Shown here: in pieces, positions 11,768 to 23,100 of the stretch
How the letters are laid out: each line of letters starts with the position of its first letter
Numbering within the stretch: the first letter of the stretch is position 1
Assembly: GCA_034359265.1 (NCBI GenBank)
Contig: CP136891.1
Coordinates: 13,530,501 to 13,594,500, forward strand
Direction of reading: 5' to 3'
Source: Canna indica
Taxonomy: Eukaryota > Streptophyta > Magnoliopsida > Zingiberales > Cannaceae
Length of the DNA: 64,000 nt
Notes under the pieces: model-generated
Database searches by the model: none
What the model was told of the DNA's origin: nothing
Seen by the model: only the letters and a program-made list of their open reading frames with translations
Position numbers and translations under genes: made by a program

Positions 11768-13767
11768 TGATCAGTTTTTTGATACATGTGTAATTTAGCG
11801 TATTCTTATTCATCATTAATTCACTGTTTTCCTGGTTTAGTCGTTCAAAACTGTACTAAACCTATGTTTCTGTTCTACTTTTCTTCTTTTTTATTCTTGG
11901 GAGAAGGTCATGTTTTGGAAGAGGTGTGGGGCTACGTATATCACCTGTTCCTTTTTACTTCCTCATCAAGATTAAAGCCTTGTAAAATTAATTACTCCCC
12001 AAAAATAATCTTGCATGGTTGAATGTTCAGATAATAATAAATATAGAAAGCTGTAATTGCTTTGAAATAATTAATGAACATTACATAAATATAGACAATA
12101 GAGTTCCATCATTAGGGAGTAGTGATCTAATCAATCAGAGACACCAATGATTAAAATATATGCTGCATGATATGATGTTAATGCTTAAATGTCAAAAGGT
12201 CACAAAGTCTTATAAGCTGTTTGATTCGAAGTACATTAATTTGGCATTGTTTGCTTTAGTATATATAATCAACCCTTGTTTTGCAACTTAATTAAGTAAA
12301 GCATTTAATTACACTCGATGGACCAGATCAATTATTAGTTAATGATAAGAAAAGTATAATTAAACTAACTGATACTCTTGAAGAAGACAAGTTTATATAT
12401 ATATCTTCACAAATTAGGTACAGATAATTTCTTTGGATCAACGCAGGAAAATACATTTGCCCATTGACTTTGCACTGCCAACAAATCATATTAGAGCTGC
12501 TATGTTTGACCATGTCACTCTTCTAAAAGTCAACATTTATTATATATATGCACGTAGTTCCACCATCTTATTTAAGACACTAATTAATTAAGCCATTAAT
12601 TATTTATCCTGTAGTCAGATCATTTTATTTAATGCCCATGCCTTCTCTCGTTGTGTTTTGAGGTAGGGATTAATTGAACTCTCCTGGATTTGGTTGAACA
12701 AAGTCAATATCGACTGCTAAAAGAAGCAAGCATGCGTGCATTGACCTCAAGTCATCTTCTTTTGTAGTCTTCCGCCTCCAAAGTCAGCGCACGCGGCTGA
12801 AGCAGATGATCGATGATCGAGAGACTTTACGATTCCCTAGTATATATACAGACGACGCCAATTAATGCAGATCGAGTTGCTGATCTCACGTCTCCATCTC
12901 CACCATGCATGCATGCAAGTCGGCCGGCCGGCCAGCTGCCTCCTCCTTGAGATGCATGAGAGCTGCATGCATGCATGCACTGGTAAAGTATCAGATTGTT
13001 GTATCAGCTCAGGCTTCCTGCTGGCTGTGTTGTCGACGATGACGACTGCTTTGCATTGCTGTGTAATTGATGTTTACAGCCACTCCAAAAAGTCATATAT
13101 ATGGACAAGCATGTTTTGTGAGTCATCCACAATTCCACAAATCATTTCTGTTCTTGTAAAGTAGAGATGCATGCGTTGCTGATGACTTGTCTCGATCAAG
13201 ATTAAAGATCTTGACTTGACCTCTTGATTTATGTACGCAACACATAAATCATGTATGATTTATTTTCAGCAATTTACCGAAATTAAAATGATAGGTTCCA
13301 AAATTATATATATAAAAAACCGTTTTCTTCTCTCTCCTCTCTTGTTTTCTTCTCTCTCCTCTCTTCTCTCATCCATTTTTTTCAAGGAAGACAACGATTA
13401 AATTAACCACATTTTTTTGTGATGAACTGAAATAGAAATTGATTAAAAACTCGATTTCAAAGTTTAGTATTCGATATCGAAATCGGCTCGGTTTCGATTA
13501 TATGACGGATAACTGAAACCGATTAGTTTGGTTTGAATAAAATAGTTACTTGTTTACTAATCGGTTAGTAAACAAATAACCAATTAGTAAATTAGATTTT
13601 GAAATATCTAAAAATTATCAAAATAATTAATTATAAACGATTTCGGATCGATAGTCGAAACCGATTATTCAGTTACTGATTATATGCGAACCAATAATCA
13701 AATTAATTCAAATCGAATTTAATCATTTTTTCATATTCTCTAATCGAAATCAAATTCGAACCGCAAA
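11768..13767. other. Downstream region of ACC synthase, no further gene recognised
   Basis: The first few hundred bases are probably 3' untranslated sequence. Around 12770-13250 composition becomes less AT-rich. There is a TATATATA at 12840-12847, alternating GCATGC words flanking GGCCGGCCGGCC (12903-12982), and two short perfect hairpins (13196-13214 and 13226-13250). A 99-residue open frame at 12865-13164 matches nothing I know. From about 13400 the sequence is AT-rich with repeated CGGTTTCGATT-type words, typical of a decayed hAT-like repeat into which the CACTA element inserted. Confidence 0.5.
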
Positions 13768-14993
13768 CACTAGAATATTTTTGACCTACAGGAACGGTCG
13801 AAAAGTGTTCCCAAAACATACAAAATCGTGGTCATACCTATGAGAACGATTTTTCCATGTGTACTAAAATCTGTCGTTCCGCTAGGCTATAGAAACGATT
13901 TTTCTACCTGTGGTCACGCTGCCCAAAAAACTGTTCCCATAGTCCAAGCCTATAGGAACGATTCCAAATAGTGTTCCTATAGGCCGAGCTTATAGGAACA
14001 ATTTGAAACTGTCCATATAGGCCGAGTTTATAGGAACGGTTCAAAACTGTTCATATAAGTATTTCGCCACACATTTTTAAACCGTTCCTATAACTCGTGT
14101 TTATAGGAATGATTTTTTAGGCATTCCTATACATAATGTGTATGTTTTAGGAATAATTTTAGTACGTTCATATAAGTTGTTTTAGGAACAATTGAAATGT
14201 ATTTTTTTGGAACGATTTTCAATTTCATAAGGCTACAATTTGGGATCAAATTTAAAAATAAATAAATATCGATTGATTCTAAAATAATTTACATTCATAA
14301 ACGTTCCAAATAAGCGTAAAAAAAATATTAATTGTTGACTCAGAAAAATTAATTGTTCACAATTAAGATACTATTACATGTGAAATCTATCAAGCCTATA
14401 CATTTGTAATAAAGGTCTTCAAAAGAGCTTGCATTCCTTGCATTTGGTATTGCATCTGGTTTTTTCTTTCTATCATTTTTGCATGTTGCTCCTTCAAAGA
14501 CTTCAACTCCTCAAAATTAAAGTCAATAGATATTTTCAAACAAATAGAATTGCCAAAGGCTAGAGAAAGATGAAAAATATAAATAATAAATAATGAACCA
14601 AGATATTAACAAGTAAATAGTTAAAATACAAATAAAATTTCAATTCTTGTTGTTAAGTGGTTACCTGAAAACTCCGCATACCTTTTTCAAGTGTTTTGGA
14701 GGTAATCTTGGTGAAGTACTTCATACCTAATATGGACCACAAATTAAAATATAAGAGCAAAATTAGCAAATATTGATAAAAATAGAATAAATAAAAAATA
14801 TGGTGTAGTCAGTATTAAGCAGCATCCCATATTCAAGTTCAACTTCAAAACATGTTGCTTGTTCAATAGATAATTGCGAGATAGCATATGAGGGAACTAA
14901 AAAGGATGATCTCTGCAAAAATTATGGAACCTACAGTGGCATCTCAGTGAACATAAAGATTTTACCTTATCCATTTTAGGGGATTCAAAAAGG

Positions 14994-15245
14994 ATGACTT
15001 CCTCATCCTGGGACTTCGGGACAATCCCGGTAAGTACTAACAATCAAAGAGAAGGGAGAGCTGACTTTGATGAGTATATATTTCTTGAAAACCCAAGCTG
15101 CAATAGACTTGCAGATCAACAATTCATGGGAAATCCATCAAATAGTTTTGGACTGCTTGGCCAAGTAGAACAAGTAGATCTCAATGCTGATGAAGACAAT
15201 GGAGGAACTACAACTAACAAATTTGACTTGAATGGCTTCAGTTGA
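14994..15245 (+). other. Unrecognised 83-codon open frame inside CACTA element
   Basis: Ends in an acidic and Asn-rich tail (VDLNADEDNGG) that looks like a real protein C-terminus more than random AT-rich sequence. No family recognised. The upstream border is unclear, and the frame might begin at an exon border before 14994. Candidates are an element-encoded accessory protein exon or a captured host gene fragment; both are inference. Confidence 0.3.
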
Positions 15246-16490
15246 AGCTGATTTATGGCAATGAAGTTGCTTATTGAAGAGAGACAGAAAGAAAGAAAAA
15301 AAATATATTTTAATATTCAACTTAAAGCTGATTCAAAGAGAAAGATGATGATCATTAAGAAAAATGTTCATAAGAATTTGTTCTCAGATCTATACCGCAG
15401 GCATTATTGACATGTAATGACATGTGATGATAACAACACACAAAACCTTTCAATATATTATCAAGGAACATCTTGGATCTACTAAGAATTCATCTTCCAC
15501 GCCATCCTATGTAATTTAAATAATTAGAACTAGACATCTGATACTATAGCATAAGAAATAGATTTTACTATAAAGAAGAATAATTCATGGAACGTTGTTC
15601 TTTGATTGCAAGTTTCCATCTTCATGATAGGAAAACATAGAAAAGCATGAAAGTTTTCTTTAGTAAGATCGACACAACTAAAAGAGTTAAAATGCATCGA
15701 TGTGAATAGGGAAATTAAAAGTCAAGATTTACAAATTGCATATAGCATCAGGAAGCTATCCCCAATGGGTATTGTATGATAATGCAGAATGAATTAGAAA
15801 TAAGCTGTGATATGTCATATGGCCATTGTCTAAAATATCATGCTTCAAGAAAAAACTAGGGATAGCATAACCCAAAAATCATACATCAAGTATTTGGCCA
15901 ATTAGCTCTTAGAAATATCAGAATACTCATATGAAACTAGTGTATCGAATACATGAAAAAAAATATTGAAGTATCATCAGCAAATAAAAATAGAAACCTA
16001 AAATCTTGCCATAAGTAACTTGATTTAACAAGTTCTCATGCCACGAAAACTAATGAGACTGCTTAGACTGCTTATATATCAATAGTATCAATTATCTAGT
16101 GCGTATTAATCCAAGTAGTAGACTAAAAGAAATCGTGGTCATGTTCCTACATAGACACACTTGATAGTACTGCAATCTTTCACAGAAAAATCATCTTGGT
16201 CATGTTCCTCTCCGCAAGATAGTAAAATTTCTCATCACATTCAAAGCATTGGAGATTGAACTATAAAAAGGAAGAAATTTGGAAAAAACAGATAGTTAAT
16301 TAAAATAATAACCATCTTACTGAATATGCAGAAAAAATAAGAACACAGGGAAGAGAAGGTTATATAGTATAGCCATGTAGCTTACTTGGCAGTACTTTTT
16401 GATGATGGCAATAACCTTCAAAGCCTTTCAACACATTTCCATTATGGCTTGAGTCTTGTAAGTAAGAAGTTTGTAGGTCATAGGCCTTGC

Positions 16491-18057
16491 TGTTGGCTTA
16501 AGATTTTCAATATTATTCTTAATCTCGATTTTGATGATAATAAACATGGAACTAATGATTTAATAGAGAAATCTTTCAGGTTCCATATCGATTAGCGCAC
16601 GACGTCCGCGATCGGGAAAATCAAAGAAATCAAGAAATCAGAAGGACGTTGGTCGACGTGCTCGAATTATTCGAGAAGTTAGAGTTTAGGTTTAGGGTGT
16701 CTATTTTATATTGTAAATCCTCATGATGATGCATAAGAACCCTAAAACCTATCCCGAACCCCAAAACATGAAAACCCGAAAACCACCCTGAATTCACTAA
16801 GTCTGGGGAGCTCATTGGAGGGCTATATGACCTATATAGTTTCTTAACATAAAAAATAACGGTAATTGTCCATTGGGTTAAAATTAGATAACGATGTATT
16901 TTTTAGAAATTTTTGGAAGCCTTTAGCCTACCCTTATTTGACCCAAAAAATTAGAAAAATTCTATTTTTCAAAAATTTGTACTAGACCCCAAAAACTAGA
17001 TTTTGATTCTTAAGGATTTTGATTTTTTAGATATTTTTATTGAATCCAAATGAGGGGTAATCCTTATATAGCATTTATGTTTTAAAGTTATTAACTTCGG
17101 TCGACCGAATTGGGGATTGATGAGCCCGCGATTCATTCGGTCGATCCGTCGGTCGATCGAACAGTGCGATTAAAGCACAAAAAGCTGCGGTCGCTTGGGC
17201 GATCAATCCATCGTTCGACCGACGATCGATTGGCAAGCGACCGAGCGGTGGTAACGACTAGTTTTCCGCCCGTTAAGCTATCGTTTCATTGAGGGGTTAT
17301 AAATACTCATATCCATCATTCATTAACCACTCTTAACAATTGATCCAAGCTTCCATTGAGCCACATTTGATCATTTCTAAAGAATTCCTTGAGTCATTTC
17401 TTTGCAATCCCTAGTTTCTACGATAAAATCTTGATCTAGTCTTAGAACCTTCAAGATTCATCTTCTCAATGCATCAAGAGGACCAGAGAGTTTCTTTTGG
17501 AGCTAAATACTTATAGTTTGATTTATTGCTCTAATTGTTATTGTAATTTGTTGTTTATTTCTTCATAATTGAACTTGTGTAAACCTAGGTTGCTATGTTT
17601 GATTGAGTTTGTGGTTGCCTTGGCAATAAGGCTTAAATCCACCATTGTAAACTTAGTTTGCTAGGATTAGTTCTTGTTGTCCTTAGGATTGAGATGAGAG
17701 AGTGCTCTCGGTAGGAAGACGGAGACTTCCGGGTGTGGAAGTGCATTCGGTGTGAAAGCGAAGACTTTCCGGTGAAAATATCCTAGTTGTAAAGGAAACA
17801 AGATAATCTAGTAAAGCTAGTTTGGAAATCCTAAGCGGGGTGCTTAAGTAGTGGAGTAGGCATTGGGGTCGAACCACTATAAATCTCTATGTTAGCATTT
17901 TTTTTTTGTGCCTAATTGATTTATTTATGCTTCCGCATTTGATCGTCGAATTGTAATCTGCCTAAATAATTTAAGAAACGATTAAAATTGAAATTAGACA
18001 ACAAGTATTAGTTAACATACTATTCACCCCCCTCTAGTGGAGCCATTTCACCCAACA
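16491..18057. mobile_element. Solo LTR of a Copia (Sirevirus-like) retrotransposon, nested in CACTA
   Basis: A 1567-bp sequence starting TGTTGGCTTAAG and ending CACCCAACA. TG...CA termini with short inverted ends (TGTTGG/CCAACA) are flanked by near-identical 5-mers CTTGC (16486-16490) and CTTAC (18058-18062), a target duplication with one change. Shortly before the end lies CTATTCACCCCCCTCTAG, which I know from the 3' part of plant Sirevirus LTRs, and the start has the GATGATAATAAACATGG word often seen near their beginning. No gag or pol flanks it, so it is a solo LTR left by recombination between LTRs. It carries TCGGTCGA-type inverted repeats at 17098-17230. Confidence 0.8.
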
Positions 18058-18226
18058 CTTACAAATTAGAGAAGAAAGTTGTCCCTCTTGGAGCTTGTCC
18101 CTCTTGTTCATGAGTGCTGTGAGCATGGCTGAGGGATTCGAAGCCGCCCTTTGCCCTAATAAACCCATTTCGAAACCCGCATCAGAGTAAGTTCAAGTAG
18201 TAGCAAGATTTGAAAAAAAGACGAAA

Positions 18227-18763
18227 TTAAACGAAGACTCGCCCTTTGCGCTTCATCTCATCATCTCTCGACGAGTTCGACGCTAATGGCAGTAACGAAG
18301 ACTCGCTCTTGAGCGAGCCCTCCTCCGTTTTAGATGGAGGAGGGATCATGGACTTCACCGGTGCAAATGGCAGTAACGATGACTCTTTCTTGAGTGAGCC
18401 CTCCTCCATCTCAGATGGAGGAGGTGGGATCTTGGTCAATGGCTCGTCGAGTTGACTATGTCGTTTGCTATCGAAGAGGATCTTCCACAAACTCTTTTCG
18501 GTCGACAACGCTTCCACCTCGGACTGCATCGACGCCACCTTCTTCAACTGTCGGCATGCCATAAGGAGAGCTTCCCTTGTGAGCTTCCCCCGGCAATGCT
18601 CGAGTTTAATGGCGGAGAAAAAGGGGAGAAGCACGATTTTTGTCCCTAAAAAAATAGACGACTGCGCTGCTATGTTTTCATTGGCTAAGGGGGGACGAGT
18701 GCACAACACGAGGTTTAAAAAAAATGGTCGGCTGAAATAGCAGCTTAGGGTTAAAAAAAACAA
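18227..18763 (-). other. Unrecognised 178-codon open frame with internal repeat, in CACTA right arm
   Basis: The frame contains a segment with coiled-coil character (residues about 60-105) followed by two copies of a 33-residue unit carrying PPPSxxEEGSLKxESSLLP. It overlaps the start of the subterminal repeats at its 5' end, so its annotated beginning is unlikely to be genuine. It may be the last exon of an element-specific gene or a captured host fragment. I do not recognise the family. Confidence 0.3.
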
Positions 18764-19131
18764 AGTATATTAGGAATGGTTTATAGGAACGGTTCCTTAG
18801 CTAATATATTATAGGAATGATTTATTTTTATTATTTTGTTTGTGATATATAGAATGATTTTAAGATTTTAAAAGGGAACGATTTATTTGTGTTCCCATAA
18901 TATATTGGCTAAGGGAACAGTTTTCAAAATCGTTCCCATATATTGACTAAGGGAACAATTTCCAAAACTGTTCCCATATATTGGCTAAGGGAACGGTTTT
19001 TTTATTTGTTCCCATAGTATATTGACAAAGGGAATAGTTTCTATAACCGTTCCTGTAAGTAATGTATGAGAATATTTTTTTGACCGTTCTCAAAAGTGGC
19101 GTGGCCATAGAGCCAAAATGTAGTAGTGAAA

Positions 19132-20156
19132 TTCACTATCCGAAATTAGATTTTGCGATTCGATTAAATGGTTAACCACAGTTAATCGATTTGAATTGCC
19201 ACCCCCTAATTCTTTCCTATCGCCGTCGATGTCTTTTGAGTGGACCATCGCCACCAACCTCGATAGATAAAAATACCCACCATTCATCTCTTATTTTCTG
19301 CCCTCGTTAGTGCCTTAGGACATTTGCAATTGTTTTCATCCTAAATTATGCCTTAAGAATTCATCGATCACATGATTTGAAGAAGGAAGAAGAGAGATAT
19401 AAAAGAAGAGGAAAGGAGAGGAAAATGTTGAAGAAGAGTTTTGATGTTTCATTTCGATTTGAATTGGTCGAAAATCGATACGGAGAAAGAGAGGATGTCA
19501 AGTAGTGGATGTCGATGTAGGCAATGCAAAGACGAGCACTTTTGTGTGTGTGTTGACTATGCTGTAACATATTAGTGAAACAATATACAAGAGTATTAAT
19601 GGTACACTGCAACAATTAGTTTGTCTTTTTTTTTTAAAATTTTTTAGTTTTTGTCATTTTGAAATTTGTAGTTCGGATTTGGTAAAAAAACTGATTTATT
19701 TTAATTTAAAATTATAAAAATTAATATAAGTTCTGTCAGGAGTACAATATATAGCACAAAATACACGGGACCTTATAATGGTAATTGATAGTGGCAAGAG
19801 CGGTTCAGTTCAACCCATGTTAAACCGGACGATCTGGGCCGATTAATTAAACCCGACCAACTTGAGTGCATGAATTGGGCTTCGATGTAGTCTTTGAAAT
19901 TGGAATATGATTGAGACGAGTGACGACGGAAGAAAGAAGGCAAGCCTCGCCTCATTAGGGCGAAAGAAGAAGCGAGAGCGAGGTAGCAACAAAAGGTTCT
20001 CTTTTTAGTTTCTAGATTCCGTCGTCGTATTTTCGTCCTTGATCGGTGGAGACATGGAGGAAACCGGATACGAATTCGAGGCAATGAGTTGGCTCGGTTG
20101 CTGATGCCGCTCGAGTAGGGGAGGGAGCTCGATCTCGCCGGAATTATAGTCGGAAG
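19132..20156. other. Intergenic and promoter region of PP2A B55 gene
   Basis: Starts with the other half of the repeat split by the CACTA insertion; it ends near 19210 in GAATTGCCACCCCCTA, a typical hAT-type terminus when reversed. From about 19900 the GC content rises, as expected for the promoter and leader of the gene starting at 20157. No clear TATA box was seen. Confidence 0.5.
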
Positions 20157-23100
20157 ATGAAGGGGAACAGCGTGGAGGACGCTGCGCAGTCGTCCAGAGA
20201 GAGACTGCCGCCGCCGCTCGAGTGGAAATTCTCGCAGGTGTTCGGGGAACGGGCGGCGGGGGAGGAGGTCCAGGAAGGTACGATCTTTTCCTTCCCGTTT
20301 AGCAGATCGGCTGTTGATAGTGCGGGGAGCTTAGGGCTTCATCGTGTTTGTCGATATAATAACTTTTGGAATATCAGAAGTACCTTGCTCGGAGGGTACT
20401 GTAGAGAATGCGTATCAATTGAGGTCTTATCTTGTTGTGGGAAAGACTGAAATTTGTCAGCTTTCCCCGAACATAGAACTATGATTCTTTCTTTTTTGGC
20501 ATGGTATTTTGCTTTTTATGACTATTCAATAAATTTCTAGCCTCTCACTTTACTTTTATTACAAACTCGTTTGTTTGGCTTGTTGCGATGAGGGATAAAA
20601 ATGAACTTGTTGCTCTATTTTTTTTCCATGCATACTAACAAAAAGGTGTTTTTTTTCCAGTTAATGAGTGCAATATTATGGATGACGCCAGTCATACATT
20701 TCTGCCTTTTGAAATTTCTTTCAATGATGGTGTACTCCGTCCCTCTTGCTGATGCCATTCTCGTAACAAGTTCTGGTAGACTGGAAGTTCAATCACATGC
20801 ATGATTATTTAATGATGAATAAACTTAAGTGTATTTGGACAATCATTTTGTAGCTGTAATTAGTATAGCTTCGTCAATTTCTAAACATTGCTGTCTGACC
20901 TGCAGTCAGGAATCAAAATAAGGGGGGTGCAGACAGAAATCGACGGATGACCAGTAATATTATAATTGATAAAAAACATATTTTTTAAAAGACAATTCAT
21001 TATATTATATACATAAAAGTCAAGTCTTAAACTTAAAAAAACTGCAATTCTTTTCAATGAGTTTTCATATGTTCATAACATTGCATAATAGTCTCATTAT
21101 TAATTGTATTATTATTAATTGTATTATTATCAATTGTATTGAAAATATCATTCTTAACAAATGTGCGTAACAAATGTGCGGGGCCTGTGGTCGTGCGTGG
21201 GCAAGGCTAGTCGCATTTGGATGGGGCTGAGGTGCAAGGACAATAGTGTGTGATGGTGTGAGTGCGATGATGGGACAATTCACACTCACACAACGTTGGA
21301 AGATGAGAATTGAGGACAAAATTACGGATTGGGTTTAGTATATTTAGTTATTAATTTTTGAATTATTTTAACATTATGAGATCTAGGAAGGACCAGCATG
21401 CTCAGCATTGCCCCTATGTGTACTTGTGTAGAGAGATTCTTTCCCTAACTCAAACCTATCTCATTTAGGTTGTGGAAGGTAGGCCTTATGCTGGTGACCA
21501 TGGCTGATACTCAAATTATAAACTTGGGCTGTAATGTAGAGCTTATTAGAAGATGAAGGTGTTCATTTCAGAAAACTAGTCACTGAGGCTTCTCTCTTCA
21601 TTCTCATGTTTTGCATTATAAATTGAGTTAACTATAGAGGGTACATGGGATCTGGTACCTTCTTGTACAGGGAGAGAAAAGAAGTAAAATGAAATATATT
21701 ATATGTTTTCTGGTGTTTCTGATTATGTATGCATTTTCTTGTTGTTCCTGTGCATAGCTTCTAACATCCTTACCGTTCTGGCTTGTTTGAATTCTTATAA
21801 TGCTTTTAGAAACTTTAACATGTACTTTATTTGCAGTTGATATCATCTCAGCTATTGAATTTGATAAGTCTGGAGGTCATCTTGCCACTGGAGATCGAGG
21901 AGGACGTGTTGTTTTATTCGAGAGGACAGATAGTAGGAATGTAAGTCAAACATGCCTTATGCCTTCTCTTCAATCAAGCTGCTTCCCGTATATACTTTTG
22001 AGTTTTGTATTCCTCCACTATTTAAATCTTCCGCATGTATTTGTCAGCAACCTGGTTCCCGAAAGGACCTGGAGAAGCAAGATTATCCAATTATGACACA
22101 ACCTGAGTTTCGTTATAAAACTGAGTTTCAAAGCCATGAACCTGAGGTACTTTTGTAACGTCAGCTCTCTGAAATGTGATCTGCTTAATCTTATATAGTA
22201 AGTCAATATTGATTTTTTTTTGTTTATCATGTTTATCACTTCAGTTTGACTATCTTAAAAGCTTGGAAATAGAGGAGAAGATCAATAAGATTAAATGGTG
22301 CCAAACAGCCAATCATGCTCTCTTTCTTCTCTCAACAAATGACAAGACAATTAAGTATTGGAAGGTAAATGCTGTTCTCATTGGCATTGTGATATTTATT
22401 CTAATCACTGATGATAATAATTTTTATGGCAAAATTGTGACCATTTATTGAATTGTTTAAAGTAAGATTTCAGATCCTTTTAACTTTCTGCTTCCCATTG
22501 TATTTAATCTTCTCTGGATTTTTTTCTCATTCAGAAGAAGACTTATATGTTCATATCTATTTTGTATTATTTTTTGTCTATCATATTGCAACAATTATCA
22601 TTTCTGCTGTGACCACTAATTTCAGAGAGTTTGTCTATGCCATGCTACACCTTATCAGGCAGCAAGTGACATATTAGCATGGTATCAAAATTTATAAGGT
22701 TCTTTATATCTAATTACATGAGGTTATCATTATTGAATTTGGCATTTTACCCTTCAGTCTTTTTGGCTAGAGTTTTTTAATGATTTGCGTAAGTCCTTTA
22801 AGACTCGAAGTTACCTTGCAGTGTTTTTGTGTAAATCCTTTAAGACTCGAAGTTGACTTGCAGTGTTTTCATATTTTAGTTTGTATTGAAAATTTTCTAT
22901 TGTTTATGGCTTCCAACAAACATTGGTTGCATTTAAAGGAACATTTCAGTAATTCTTAAGAGTTCTTGAGCTATCTCCACAACATTTTTTTGATATAAAG
23001 CGTACAAAAAAAACATTCAACTCCTTTATGTCACTTGATCCCTAATCTGTCTCATTGTTGAATTTTTTTTTAAAAAATATTTGAATTGCCCACTATTAAG

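Larger units (their letters stand above)
13768..19128. mobile_element. CACTA (En/Spm) DNA transposon, 5361 bp, non-autonomous
   Basis: The left end begins CACTAGAATATTTTTGACC; the right end read in reverse begins CACTACTACATTTTGGCTC. A 3-bp duplication AAA flanks it (13765-13767 and 19129-19131), as CACTA transposition predicts. Both subterminal zones (13785-14230 and 18765-19100) are dense in direct and inverted copies of a TATAGGAACGGTT-type motif, the transposase-binding subterminal repeats of this superfamily. Inside I see no full transposase. Near 14391-14525 and 14665-14729 on the minus strand there are short Lys/Glu/Gln-rich coiled-coil frames (for example ELKSLKEQHAKM) that resemble the tail of plant CACTA-associated ORFs. 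A 1.57-kb LTR has inserted at 16491. Two open frames (14994-15245 +, 18227-18763 -) may be element-specific or captured. Confidence 0.88.

Noticed and set aside
12903..12982. Satellite or CRISPR-like array from repeated GCATGC
   Set aside because: Short self-complementary words only, without unit and spacer structure; a CRISPR array is not expected in plant nuclear DNA.
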